Below, piece after piece: positions 10,891 through 22,210 of a stretch of 64,000 bases of DNA (positions are counted from its first letter, which is position 1; the number at the start of each line of letters is the position of its first letter). The notes beneath the pieces are model-generated. The model was not told the DNA's origin and searched no databases. It worked only from the letters and a program-made list of their open reading frames with translations. Source of the stretch: Norana najaformis (lineage: Eukaryota > Annelida > Clitellata > Crassiclitellata > Hormogastridae); the NCBI GenBank assembly GCA_964023275.1, contig OZ029915.1, forward strand, positions 15,134,712-15,198,711, given 5' to 3'. A program made the position numbers and the translations under genes.

Positions 10891-10989
10891 CCCCTCAAAG
10901 ACCGATCCGCACCTCAACGCGGTGAGGGGGTGAAAACAGTCAAGTAAGGGATTGCCTGCTGAGGCTATGCCATCAGTGGTGAAGGTCTT
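10891..10989 (+). ncRNA. HDV-like self-cleaving ribozyme fold at the RTE 5' end
   Basis: A nested double pseudoknot can be drawn. P1 is CCCCTCA (10891-10897) with TGAGGGG (10923-10929). P2 is AAGACC (10898-10903) with GGTCTT (10984-10989). P3 is CCGC (10907-10910) with GCGG (10919-10922), closing an 8-nt L3. P4 is the hairpin near 10951-10967. P1 begins exactly at the element's first base, as expected if the ribozyme makes the RNA 5' end. HDV-like ribozymes are known at the 5' ends of some RTE and R2 elements. Departures: the first base is C rather than the usual G, and the position of the catalytic cytosine (10979) is G, so this copy may not cleave. Confidence 0.6.
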
Positions 10990-11286
10990 GGCCAAAGTAC
11001 CATCTAGGGCGCTACGCCAGGTGGACAGGCTCAGCAGGAACCATGAAGGAGCTGGCTAACGTGGACGGCAACCGTCCTGGACATGACGTTGCAATACTCA
11101 GAACCGTGGGCAGCAGCACGGCTCTCATCGACATCTGGCGGAAGAGGTACCCAAACGCACCCAACGGCGGGTGTCAAGATCATGACAAGGCGTATACTAG
11201 GTTCAACCTAGTACAACGGCAAGTCAACTGCATGACCAACAAGGGATTGGAGTGCCCAGTTGGTCTCATAACCCCATAGAACATGT

Positions 11287-11709
11287 ATGGACAAGATTAC
11301 AGGAAAATCTATACTGGCTCGGACGTCGCCCAGGATAAAAAGGTCTGCGGCACCCACCGCGGGAGGCAGGGTGGGGGTCGAGAAGTGTGCTACTGGCTCG
11401 GCAATTGTTGGTTCCGGGGTGCGTATTAATGTCAGAGGATTTATCAGGGTGGGACCATGGAACGTGCGAGGTCTCAACACCCTTGGCAAATTATCGGTAC
11501 TTGGATGTGAATTGGAAAGATTGGGCGTCAGCATATGTGGGGTGTCGGAGACTAAATGGTCGGGCACTGGCCACTTTAGGACGCTGGATGGACACACAGT
11601 ACTGTTTTCGGGCAAGACAGGACGGGAACATCATGGAGTGGCCATTTGGGTCCGTGTGAGCGTTGCCTCGTGTCTAACATCATACAACCCAGTGAGCAGC
11701 AGAGTATAA
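11287..11709 (+). pseudogene. RTE copy 1: endonuclease N-terminal part
   Basis: The frame encodes WNVRGLNTL (about residue 60; the usual TWNVRG has lost its T here), VSETKWSG (catalytic E) and the LDGHTVLFSGK region of the RTE-type AP endonuclease. A frameshift near 11646-11709 moves the remainder to another frame. The domain would nick target DNA to prime reverse transcription. Confidence 0.8.
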
Positions 11710-13640
11710 TATCAGCTACATTTGCTTCAAAGCCCAGGGACATAACAGTGATACAATGCTATGCACCAACAGCTGACAAACCAGACGAGGAGATCGAACA
11801 GTTCTACAGGGAGATGAATCAGGTCGTTGCAGAGGTGCCCAGACAGAACTTGCTTGTGATCACAGGAGATTTTAATGCACGAGTCAGAGAAGGGGCAGAA
11901 GAAACTGATGCCCTTGGAAGATACGGTCATGGTGAAAGAAACGACAGAGGTCAGGCATTGGTGAACTTTTGTGCAGAACACAAGTTGGTCATTGCCAACA
12001 CACTTTTCCGGCTGCACAGTCGACACCGATATACTTGGAAGAATCCAGATGGAGTCACCAGGACTCAGATTGACTACATACTGATCAACAAACAGTGGAA
12101 ACAGATGATCAACAATGCACGCACATGCCTCAGTGCAGACTGTGATTCTGACCATAATCTGGTAATAATGACTACGAAATTAAGATTCAAAAAGAAGCGA
12201 GTTACTACACCTCTCCTTCTGGACCTCGAAAAGCTTAAAACCGATCAGGTTGGGCGGTAGTTCCAACTGAAGGTAACAAACAGGTTTGAGGAATTGGGTA
12301 GAGTCGACGAGCCGCGTACACCTGATGAACTGTGGCAACAACTGAAAGACATCACTCTGGAAGCTGCTAGGGAGACAATACGAAAGAGTCACAATAAGCG
12401 CAAGAATTGGATCTCCAATGACACCTTCGAACTGATACAGAAAAAACGTGAGGCAAAGGCAAGGTCAGCAGACGAATACAGAAAGCTGTGTGGTGAAGTG
12501 CAGAGGATGCTACGAAAGGGCAAGCAGGCAGAAATGGAGACTTTGTGCAGTGAGTTGGAGGAAAATATGAGGAAGGGTAATAGCAGACCAGTTTTCCAAA
12601 CGGTAAAAAACCTCACTAAGCATTTCCTACCCCGCACAACAGCCATCAAAGACAGGGACGGTAGGAAACTTGTAGAACCAGAGAAGGTAAATCAGAGATG
12701 GAAGGAGTACTGCAAAGAACTGTACAACAGAGATGATGAGAACATAGAGATTGATGTACACGAAAGGGAACCTCCACCACTGAAGGAAGAGATCAGACGA
12801 GCCATGCTCAAATCAGCCGCAAGAAAGACGCCAGGCCCAGATGGAATAGCCGTCGAACTGTTAAGGTTTGGCGGGGAGATGACCTTGACCAAGTTGCATG
12901 AAATCTGTGTAAAGGTGTGGGAGACAGGAAAGTGGCCAGAGGAATGGACTCAGTCGGTGTTCATTCCTCTCCCTAAGAAACGTGACTTGCTCCACTGCGA
13001 GAATTACAGAACTATTGCATTGGTCTCACATGCGAGCAAAATTTTGCTGAGAGTCATATTGGAGCGGATACAAACTAAGCTCGAAGATGAGATCGCTCAG
13101 GAACAGGCTGGATTTAGACCAAGAAGAGGCACAAGGGATCAGATTGTAAACCTCAGGATCATACTAGAGAAAACAAGGGAAAGAAATCAACCACTGTACT
13201 TTTGTTTCATCGACTTCACAAAGGCTTTCGATATGGTACAACACGATCAACTTTGGCTAACTATGCTCGAGATGGGCTTCCCAACTCATCTGGTTCAACT
13301 TTTGCAAAACCTGTATAGACAGCAGCGCGCCACCGTTAGGACAGACAATCTCGTGTCTGCATGGTTCAGTGTTAAAAAGGGAGTCCGGCAAGGACGCAAT
13401 CTTTCTCCGTGCCTGTTCAACATACTGGCAGAACAAGTGATGCGAAAAGCACTTCAGGGATTTGCTGGAGGCGTCAGAATTGGGGGTAAGACCATCAGCA
13501 ATCTCAGATATGCCGATGACATCGTCTTGCTGGCCACATCACCAGAGGAATTACAGGTGTTGGTGAGGCGTGTCGAGAACGCTGCAAATGAATATAACAT
13601 GTTGATCAATGCGAAAAACACGAAAGTAATGCAAACATAG
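11646..13640 (+). pseudogene. RTE copy 1: endonuclease C-terminal part and reverse transcriptase
   Basis: One frame with a single TAG at 12258-12260. Before the stop: YAPTADK, ITGDFNARV, TQIDYIL and DSDHNLV, the rest of the endonuclease including its D-F-N and S-D-H motifs. After it (from about 12294) come RT blocks in order: RKTPGPDGIAVELL, PLPKK, NYRTIALV, EQAGFRPRRGTRDQI, CFIDFTKAFDMV, GVRQGRNLSPCLFNIL and LRYADDIVLLA with the intact catalytic YADD (about 13500). The usual G-C after RQG has become G-R. It would copy RTE RNA into the nicked chromosome. Confidence 0.9.
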
Positions 13641-13645
13641 ACCAA

Positions 13646-14293
13646 GTGCTTGAGATCAGCGTGATTGGAGGAAGGCTAGAGCAGGTGGACTCTTTTGTGT
13701 ACCTGGGGAGCAGAGTGAACAAGGAAGCGGAGTGCACGGGAGAGGTGAAATCGAGGCTAGCAATGGGTATGGCAGTCATGGTCAAATTGACAAAGATGTG
13801 GAGGAACAAGTCAATTAGCACCATGACCAAACTGCGGTTGATGAAGACATTGGTGTGGCCAGTGGCAACGTACGGATGCGAGGCATGGACAATGAAGAAA
13901 GAAGAAGAGAAGCATATCCAGGCGTTTGAGAACGGATGTCTTAGAAAGTTGCTGCGGATTTCATGGACAAAAAAGCTGACCACAGAACGAGTCTATCAAT
14001 TGGCTGGAACAAAAAGCGAACTGTTGGGACATATTAAAGCGCGCAAGCTGCGTTACTTCGGTCATGTAATGAGACACCCTCAGGACACTATTGAAGCTGA
14101 CGTTATGTTGGGTCTCGTCGAGGGAAATAGAAGACATGGAAGACCAAGAATGAGTTGGATTGACAATATCATGGCATGGACTGGCCTGTCGGGCACGATG
14201 ATGGTGAACGCTACGCGCGACAGATGGCGTTGGGAGAGGATAGTCCGTACATGTAGTCAACCGTCGCAAAGCGACGATGGCGTTGTGACATGA
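13646..14293 (+). pseudogene. RTE copy 1: C-terminal domain
   Basis: This continues the RT after a frameshift near 13640: FVYLGSRVN, YGCEAWTMKKE, FENGCLRKLLRISWT, LRYFGHVMR, GRPRMSWIDNI, ending at the TGA before the tail. This is the typical RTE-type C-terminal region. Confidence 0.88.
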
Positions 14294-14298
14294 CATGA

Positions 14299-14311
14299 CA
14301 ATGGGTGATTC
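14299..14311. repeat. Right target-site duplication of RTE copy 1
   Basis: Identical to 10878-10890. Confidence 0.93.
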
Positions 14312-14944
14312 ATGAACCACAAATGCGATGCCGCTGCCGCGGGTTTCTAAAGCATTGCCAGAATTATTACACGCACTGTTAGCGAATTTGTTTTCCGGCC
14401 GCGAATCTGAATATCAATTTCAGCTTAGCAAGCTTAGATCAGACTTACCAAACACAGCCCACCCTAACAGCTGCTTTCCCCCTTCTCTCTCTGGTCTTCT
14501 TGTAACCAGACTTGGTTCTTGACATGGCATCTTTGGACAACCTGACTGACTTGACGCAGCGCTTGCGAATAAGGTGGTGCCTTGCGCTCAGCTTTTAAGC
14601 AGCGCTTTAGAAATTTTTAGTTTACGATAACGAGTATTGCGCTTTAGAAATTTGGAGTTTACGAACAAGTATTGCGATAATTAATTGAAGTACAACACTT
14701 CACCGTTCACAAATCTACATTAAGAACTTAAGAACGTAAGTTAACAACGTTGAAGAAGGATCTTCGTCTCGTACGATGTCTGTCAATTTGAAACACATAT
14801 TCATTTTCGACATATTCATGTTCGAAAGTACATATGTCTGTCAAGTCAGACAACATAGTCATGCACATATCAATAATTTCATTATAACTTTGTATGTGCC
14901 TGTTTTAAAAAATCGGCCCCAGAAAACATTTACGTTGTCTACAG
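14312..14944. other. No recognised gene; probable outer part of the Polinton left end
   Basis: AT-rich sequence with no coding signal recognised. The tandem array of the Polinton left inverted repeat starts at about 14945. Confidence 0.4.
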
Positions 14945-15690
14945 TACTATACGCCAAGTTCAGGCGACCGTTGTAAAATTATCTCGAGTCCATTCTTAAA
15001 TCTCTTACCTCTGTCGTTACTATAAAACCAAGTTTTGACGTAGTACCCCACCAATTTTACCAGCGTAATGCATTGCAGCTCCTTAACGGCAATATACGCG
15101 AAGTTCAGGCATCCATTGTAAAATTATATCGAGTTCATTCTTAAATCTCTTACCTCTTACCCACACTACATACCAAGGCCAACTCCAAACACCCACCCGC
15201 TTATTTTTGAAAACACAACTTTTGACGTAACACCCCACCCAATTCACCCAATTCTACAAGTATAATGCATTGCAGCTCCTTAACGGCAACATACACCAAG
15301 TTCAGGGCTTCATTGTAAAATTATTTCGAGTCTGTTCTTAAATCTCTTACCCGTCATCGACACTACGTACCAAAGCCTGCTCCAAACACCCACCCGCTTA
15401 TTTTTACAAACGTAAATTTTGACGCATTACCTCCTCCCCATCAGCTTTTTAAGTCAATATACGCCAATTTCAAGCCTCCATCGTAAAATTATCTCGAGTC
15501 GATTCTTAAATCTCTTTCCCGTTATCCACACTATATACCAAGGCCTACTCCAAAAAGCCTCCCGCTTATTTTAACAAACACAAATTTTGGCGCAGCTCCC
15601 CACCCAACTGGGCCATTATAATGCATTGCAGTCCTTAACGGCAATATACGTCAAGTTAAGCATTGTAAAATTATCTCGAGTCCATTCTCT
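14945..15690. repeat. Left inverted end of Polinton B: diverged tandem repeat
   Basis: About four to five units are marked by recurring tctctta(c/t)c words at 15001, 15146, 15343 and 15511. Spacings of 145-197 bp show indels between units. The reverse complement occurs at 20220-20664 and 28021-28320. Confidence 0.75.
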
Positions 15691-16490
15691 GGTGCAAAGT
15701 CAAGCCCCGAATCTCCTCGAGGAGCCTTTCCTGACGTCGCCGACCGCTCTATGTTGACGAAGCTTTGCTTGTCGATGCATCGAGGATCGGAATCTGATGT
15801 CGCGAACAAGTTGCGGTTCAACTGCAGGGCCAACTCATTGGGGATTGTTCCCGAACGTAGCACTTTGTCGAGGACTGCCGATTTTTCGTTGCCTGTCAGT
15901 ATTGGCCGCGCTCCTTGAGGCCATCAGAAGCTGCAGCTTCTCCAACAGTCGTCTGGATAGCTATTGTATTGTATCGTGGAACCTGCACCCTCACCTCTGA
16001 TAAGCCGATACTTCTACCTTTTCTGTCTGTGCCAGTTCGACCAGTTTCTTGAAGGCATTAGCTGTTGTGTGTACTACTTGGTCTTGACAAAGTGCTTCGT
16101 AAGGAGGTTGGGCAACGTCTGTCAGCAGGAGCTTCGAGCACAAGCTATCCGCATACATTAGTGCTGTACATCCATTGTCTGCCAGCCTGCAGGCTTCGCT
16201 ACAGGGTCAGCGGCGAGCTCGTCGAACTATTCACCTTGAAATTTCAGCCCATTGCCCTTGCGCTCCGCGGGGGACGGAGAGAAGACGAATGCTTTTTCTA
16301 GATGCGCACAGGATATCCATCTGTCGTTCGATAGCCACGCGATAGTCATCTGTTTTGTTAAAGTTCGAGGCCTTCATGGAAACATTGCCGATGACCGCCG
16401 GGTTTGTCAGGTCGGGCTAGCTTGGAAGCTTAAATCCATACTTTCTATTCGCCTTGGTGTCAAGACCGCTGCTGCTGTTGCCGATGCTTC

Positions 16491-16793
16491 CTAAAACAGT
16501 GCCGAACTCCAATTGGGGTTGGCTTCGGCTTCCACGATCTGCGTCTGCAGGCGCTCTAGAACGTCAATGACTTTTTCTATCTGCTGCTTTGTCGCCTCAG
16601 CCGATTCGCTCGTTGTCCTGGTAATGGGTTTGAAAAACTTTGCTGCGTCATACTGCAAGTCGGCCTTCCTCAGCTTCTCGAACCGTCGCCGGAGCCGATC
16701 CCTGCTTGTCACATAGTCCTCGATCAGGGCGTCGCCCTCCTGTTTTGTTGACACTTTGTCCAAGTTGTTGCATTTGTTCCAACGAACCTTCAA
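16491..16793 (-). CDS. Polinton B: small charged coiled-coil ORF, function unknown
   Basis: Uninterrupted 100-aa frame starting MKVRW. It has EGDALIEDYVTSRDRLRRRFEKLRK (residues about 20-44) and a second helical stretch near the C-terminus (KQQIEKVIDVLERLQTQI), predicting coiled coils. It follows the ATPase remnant on the same strand by about 20 bp, suggesting a polycistronic-like gene order within the element. It may be truncated at its C-terminus. I do not know its function; a structural or DNA-binding virion-type protein is one possibility. Confidence 0.45.
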   Translation of the reverse strand: MKVRWNKCNNLDKVSTKQEGDALIEDYVTSRDRLRRRFEKLRKADLQYDAAKFFKPITRTTSESAEATKQQIEKVIDVLERLQTQIVEAEANPNWSSALF

Positions 16794-16814
16794 ATACTTG
16801 CCTTGCTTATGTAG

Positions 16815-17478
16815 AAGCGATCAACCCATACCTACACTTGCCGTTGTACATCTTGCTCGTCAGGTCGATGACTGTAAAGCCGTAGGATTGGGCCACACAC
16901 CCGCTGAGGAAGGGGAGGAACTCGTCGAAAGGCATATCACATCACATGAATGTGTTGTGGATTGCTCGTAGATTCTGTGAATCCTGGCTAAAGAGGACGA
17001 TCAGGTTCGCATTATGGCCAAATGTGGGAATAGTTCTGAGTCAGGTAGAAGCAGTTTGCGCCGCCATTGCGTCTCTCCGTTATGTGCTTCTCAATCGGGC
17101 CCTGCTTCTCGAACAGCACGTCGTCGAACTCAGTTTTCTTGTCAAGAGAATAGACCGGTATGACGTCGTCGGTCGAGGAGTGGAAAACGCCACTTCCTTC
17201 CCGGTCAACTCTTCCAACGCCGCGGCCTAGTCCCTGAGGAACTGATACTTCTCTTGACCCAACGACTTCCAGTATATGTGCAGGCTGTCAAACTTCAATT
17301 GTTCTTTATTGAAAAGGAGGTGGAGCAGCAGGTTTGTTTTGAAGCACCCTCCAGGTGCAAAGACGATGCAGCGTATGCTGTTAGGGAATAGCCAGTGGTG
17401 GTGTGACTTCCCCTTGATCTCAAGGTCAAAGTTAGACAACTCCGTATAGAGTCGTGTGCCGGATATTAAGAGTCGCAA
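16815..17478 (-). pseudogene. Polinton B: packaging ATPase-like (FtsK/HerA-type) remnant
   Basis: On the minus strand, 17478-17227 encodes FDLEIKG, then WLFPNSIRCIVFAPGGCFKTN, a damaged Walker A (the usual G-x-S-G-C-G-K-T has become APGGCFKT), then KYQFL. After a stop and frameshifts, about 17200-16815 encodes FEKQGPIEKHIT, CFYLTQNYS, NLIVLF-like and YGFTVIDLTSKMYNGKCRYGL pieces, matching the C-terminal half of such ATPases. The protein would pump element DNA into a capsid. The damaged P-loop and stops make it a pseudogene. Confidence 0.6.
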
Positions 17479-18609
17479 ATTCCAGCAACAGTGTACTGCT
17501 TGCGATATAAGAAATGCATGGAGACTTTAACTGAGACCGTACGGCTTAAGAAAAGACCTCCCACGAAGAAGGGAACCTGCGCCGTAGTCGTGGTAAGGTG
17601 TGTAAGATCTTTTCCTGTAGGGCAACAAACAGTCTCAACGACGCACTGCTCCTTGATGAACAGGCTACACAATGCTCTACCTCTGCCGAAGGCACCCACG
17701 CGGCTTCCTTCCGGGGTAGCCTCTGAAGACGTCCCGGGTGGCGCCTTCCAGAACACTGGCAAATATAGCTACTGCGGGCCGTTCACCAAGCTCAATAAGC
17801 GACTGTCACAATGACACCGCGGCGTCCACCAGCTCGACCACGCGTGCCTCAATTAAGACATTGCCTAAGCCATGCATGAGGACACCGCAGGGCGCAACCA
17901 CACAGGCGACATCCTTATGGCGGCAACATCCAAGATCGCGCTGTCTGATGACTGTCACTACCCTGCTTCACTGTGACATCGTTAGGCAAGATCGTAACGC
18001 ATTCGCACTCGAGCAGAGAAGGATGTTTCTATAATTTATTATCTACAACTACAGAGAGTCTATCAGTATAAAGAAGAGTCTATCTACTGCAAGTTCAGCG
18101 TAGAAGAATAGTTCGACAGCGTCAATCTGTAACCACAGCTTTCAGCTCTGGTGTTGCTAAGCATCGTCGAGGGTGATCCCCGAGCCAAACTCGTATCGTT
18201 CAAATCTGACAGCGTTTCAGCCTACCAGTTGTTCCTTCGACGGGCGGTTTATACAAAACATTAGTTTAGGTGAAGAGGCGAGGGGGATGCCCTTGATTAT
18301 CTTCGCTGTGCTTCCCTCTTCCTCTGCGTCGGCGCTTCCGCGACTGTTCAAAGCGACCTTGGCGAATCTGCGACTGGCTGATGTCTCAAGCCGTGACAAC
18401 GACACACTATGATAAGTAGAAAGCTCGGCTGGTTGGCACATTAATATCGGCGAAGTCACGGTTCGGGATGGGCGTCGGCTCTCGAGCGAGCCGGCGTAAG
18501 GGGGGAAACCTGATACATGGCCTCAACAGCTCGTGCAAGAACATCACTGTGCTTGGCACCATCCTGTAATCTCAGACCCCGCCAATTTTGTGCGCGGCTT
18601 ACGCTTGTT

Positions 18610-18790
18610 GGAGACTCATTGTCAATGGATGCTAGGTTCCTTGCGATGTACTACAGCCCTAAGGGATACTGGCGTGGTCATGCAGCACTGAAGAAGCTGA
18701 CCTTTGCAGCGAAGGCTACAGAGAATACGGTTCATGAGTGGCTGAAGAAGCAAGCCTTGTGGCAGATCTATCTACCAGTTCCACACTACA
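18610..18790 (+). pseudogene. Polinton B: integrase N-terminal fragment
   Basis: The frame encodes MDARFLAMYYSPKGYWRG, then AALKKLTFAAKA, VHEWLKKQALWQIYLPVP. In Polinton integrases this helical region precedes the DDE core. The frame breaks at about 18790, where an L2-group LINE begins, and resumes at 19965. Confidence 0.6.
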
Positions 18791-19960
18791 AACTATTGGA
18801 GCGGTTGGAGATTTCTTGTGGCATCAATGGTTCTGCCCTCACCTGGTTTCAGTCATTCCTGTCAGACCGCCTTCAATCTGTTGTTTTGGGCCCTCGCGCT
18901 CCCTCTGGTCCCCCGTCTTTTTTTGGTCTCCCCAGGGTTCCGTCCTAGCCCTCTCCTTTATATTTTATATACCTCTGATCTAGCTCGGACCCTCCTCCCA
19001 CTGAGTGTTGCCGTCCTTCAGTATGCAGACACCCAGGCTTATGCCCATCGTCCGGCGGAGGCGGACCCTGCCCTTGTTCAGGGGATTCTTGATGCCACCT
19101 CTGTCCTTGACCTATGGATGTCCTCCAATCGCCTCCATCTGAACTGTAATAAGACCCAGTTTATCTGGCTTGGTGGCCGCTTACAGCTCGCCAAGACTGA
19201 TCTTTCCTCCTTACGCCAGAGATTTCCGGATATCTCTTTCTCTACTACGGTCCGGGATCTCGAGGTTGTGTTGGATCAAGAGCTTACCCTGTCTGGTCAT
19301 ATTAACACGGCCTCTCGCTCTTGTTTTTACCATCTTCGTCAGCTCCGCATCTTTCGCCGTACTCTTTCCTTCCACGCTATATCCACTCTGGTCCGTGCCC
19401 TCATTTGCACCAGGGTTGACTTTGGTAAGGTCATCTTTACCGGCCTATCACTAGCCAACACTGCTAAGCTACAATCTGTGCTCAACTCTGCTGCTCGTCT
19501 TATTGGGGGCATTCTAAAATATGGCCACATCTCGTCTTATATTCGTGATTCTCTTCACTGGCTCCCCGTCCAGCAGCGTGTCCACTTTAAGATCCTCTCC
19601 CTCATGCGCAATTGTGTTCTTGGCTCTGCTCCCCTCTACCTCATTGACTTCTGCACTTTGGTCTCCCCGTTGCCGGGCCGTAGCAACCGTCGCTCGGCCA
19701 CTCAAGATCTCCTGTTTGTCCGTCGAATGCGTACCGCTGCAGCCCAGTCCAGAAGCTTTGCCTACGTTGGTCTCACTTGCTGGAATCGTCTCCCTCGAGA
19801 ATTGCGACTTGAACTCCTTTCTTTCCCCCCTCAGTGTTCCACATGCGCTTGAAGACTGTACCGTTTAACAGTGATTTTACTCCTTGGGGTCGGAAGCACC
19901 TCTGTTGAGTTTATCCTCTAAGAGTCTCTTTATAAATCTCAAATTACAATTGCAATTATG
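18791..19960 (+). mobile_element. L2-group LINE 3' half inserted in the Polinton integrase
   Basis: The LINE is truncated at its 5' end within the RT (LLERLEISC). A frameshift lies near 18940. The main frame 18818-19852 includes YTSDLAR, LQYADTQAYAH, WMSSNRLHLNCNKTQFIWLG, YIRDSLHWLP and a C-terminal W-NRLPRELR block. The catalytic YADD has lost one Asp codon (YAD-T), so the RT is dead. It ends in the family tail (aaattacaattgcaatta). It is closely related to 62450-63790. Confidence 0.85.
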
Positions 19961-19964
19961 TTCA

Positions 19965-20300
19965 GTGTTTGACGAGTATCAGCCCAATGCTGTGCACTAA
20001 GCCTACCACTTGCATCTCTGCACGACCTGGTTACGCTAGATCCTGGACCTACAAGAGTGCGGATGAAGTTGTCGCGGCTTTAAGCCGAATCTACAAACGT
20101 GGCTCAATGGCCTCCGAATTGTCTGCACGTCGACCTTTGCGAGTTTTCATGGATTGAGTCTCACAGCTGTTTGCTAGGCATAACGTACTGGTTCGACCTG
20201 ACCAAATGGCGGTCATCGCCACCGGGGCATAATTGACCGCTTCAACCGCAGTATGGATGGAGTACACCTTTGTATGTATTTTTGATAATGGGTAAAAGAT
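19965..20300 (+). pseudogene. Polinton B: integrase C-terminal fragment
   Basis: Pieces read YKSADEVVAALSRIYKRG (about 20060), RVFMD, LFARHNVLVRP (about 20175) and, after a frameshift, GIIDRFNRS. This is the DDE-integrase core order of Polintons, including the HNV and RFNR blocks around the catalytic Glu. The array of the right inverted end follows at once. Confidence 0.6.
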
Positions 20301-20664
20301 TTTAGGAGTACAGATAATTTTACAATACAGCCTTCACTTGGCGTATATTGCCTAAGGAGCTGCAATTCATTATAATGGCAAAACAGGGTGGAGTGCTGCG
20401 TCAAAATTTGCGTTTGTAAATATAAACTGGCTGGTGTTTAGAGTAGGCATTGGTTTGTAGTGTCGATAATTTATGAGAAATCAAAATGGACTTGAGATAA
20501 TTTTACAATGGAGACCTGAAATTGGCGTATATTGCCTTTGAGTAGCTACAGTGCATTGTAAAGGCAGAACAGGGTGGGGTGCTCCGTCAAAATTTGCGTT
20601 TGTAAAAATAAGCGGATGGGTGTTTGGAGTAGGCCTTGGTATGTAGTGTCGATAACGGGAATGT
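20220..20664. repeat. Right inverted end of Polinton B (truncated)
   Basis: Reverse complement of the 14945-15690 array, with units spaced about 182 bp apart (gataatttta at 20313 and 20495). It stops abruptly at about 20664, where LINE family A sequence begins. Confidence 0.75.
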
Positions 20665-22014
20665 CACGAATTGCCATTGTAGTAACAGTTATAGTTTCAA
20701 CCAATCTGGTCCAACATGTCAAATTCCCCACCCACATTCACAATCACACACTTGACCTCATTACCACATCATCACTCTCCAGCCTATCACCAGATATAAC
20801 TTTCTCTTTTGATACACCGTCTGATCATTACCCATCTTCACACGCCTTAACATTCTACCTACTCCATGTCCTGATCCTGTCTTTAATTCTTTTCGTCGCA
20901 TTAGTTCAATTAATATTGAAACCTTCTTTAAAGATATTTCCTACTCAGACCTTGCTTTGAATCCACCTTCCTCCTTTGATGACCTTCTCTCCTCCTACAA
21001 CACCACTCTTTCCAGTATCCTTGACAAACATGCTCCTATTATTACCAAATCCGGCTCTCACTCTAGCAATCCTTGGTACAATTTCTATCTCCAGGCCTTT
21101 AAATCTTCCCAGCGACGCCTAGAACATGCTTACAAACTCACCCATGATCCTCAGCTTCCATCTACCACAAATAAATACCATCACCTTCTAACTACAGCTA
21201 AACAGAGTTTTTACTCCTCAATAGTTCGTTCCCGATCCTCCATCCCTCGCCTTCTCTCGAAAACCGTAAACCAAGTCCTCCGTCGAAACTCAACCAGCCC
21301 ACTTCCAAAATCTCTTCTGTCTTCTTCAAATAGCGGACTCGTTCTGTTCTTTATTTTTGAACAAAATTAGTACCCTCTGTCTTTCTCTTCAATCTCTCTT
21401 TCCCAAAACCTCCAACAACCAACCTGATAATGCTCCCTCCACCACTCATAACTCCTCACCCTCCCCACCTCGGTCTCATTATCTGTCTTTCAACCCACAT
21501 CAAAGTGTGAAATATTACATCTGTTAAACTCACTCTCGCACAAACAGTGCGAGCTTCACCCTATACCCACATCCTTATTGAAAGACTGTGCATCTGTTCT
21601 TGTTCCAATTATTACCAAAATAGTTAACCTATCCTTGTCTGCTGGTAACTTCCCCCTCCTTTTCAAACATCTGTTGTTACCCCACATCAGCCATCACCAA
21701 TATGCCGATGACACACAACTGTACATAGCACTTAGATCACATCGATTCCGACACCAATAACACTGGTCAACATAGAAATCGTTACTGACTGGAAAAGGCC
21801 CTAATGTGTAGCATCTTGGTGTACTGAACACGAATATAACCATAAAAATTTTTTATTGGCTCTCGTTTTGAAAATATTTCATATAGTTCATTTTTTATGT
21901 TTCACCATGTAAATTTATGCAGTAGGACTGCGACAATATCCTAAATAAGTTTAGAATGATGTAATATTCCACCTCATTGCATAATCCCATCATGGACACA
22001 TCATGCACAGTTGA

Positions 22015-22095
22015 TTACGTCATTTTATGATGCAATGTAAAACTACAGCCAGTCGGCTGCTGACGTAAGATGACGTCAGCAGTGTACTATATAAA
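22015..22095 (+). promoter_or_regulatory. Promoter of copy 2 (CRE cluster and TATA box)
   Basis: TTACGTCA 22015-22022, TGACGTAA 22061-22068, TGACGTCA 22071-22078 and TATATAAA 22088-22095, in the same arrangement as copy 1. Confidence 0.6.
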
Positions 22096-22210
22096 GCGAG
22101 TCAGAACGGTTGAGCATTTACAACATTACAGACTTTGTGCGAGACAGTTTAAGTTACTGTTTTATAAAACTATTATTACTTTATCCATTTAGATACAATA
22201 CAGAACAGTA

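Larger units (their letters stand above)
10891..14298 (+). mobile_element. Full-length RTE-type LINE, copy 1, with perfect 13-bp target-site duplication
   Basis: The 13 bases CAATGGGTGATTC occur at 10878-10890 and again at 14299-14311, so both ends of the insertion are known. The element is 3408 bp, with a 5' UTR of about 0.4 kb, an endonuclease-RT coding region and an ATGAC-type tail (tgacatgacatgac). A second family member is at 38704-45208. Two frameshifts and one in-frame stop disable it, yet the flanking duplication is unmutated, so the insertion is fairly recent. Confidence 0.92.
14945..20664. mobile_element. Decayed Polinton/Maverick-type element (copy B)
   Basis: Inverted arrays of a related repeat flank the interior (14945-15690 and 20220-20664). 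Inside are two integrase pieces (plus strand, next to the right end), a packaging-type ATPase remnant and a coiled-coil ORF (minus strand). Integrase near one terminal repeat and an FtsK-like ATPase are Polinton hallmarks. No DNA polymerase or capsid gene is visible, and at under 6 kb (including a nested LINE) it is far below the usual 15-20 kb, so it is internally deleted. The right end is cut off by a LINE at about 20665, and the outer left end is not resolved. Confidence 0.65.

Noticed and set aside
11043-11279. Short frame in the RTE 5' UTR (MKELANVDG start)
   Set aside because: Both RTE copies diverge here without conserving the frame; it lies in the UTR after the ribozyme-like fold.
18173-18459. 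Frames between the Polinton ATPase and integrase on both strands
   Set aside because: No recognised motif and competing frames on both strands; left as decayed Polinton interior.
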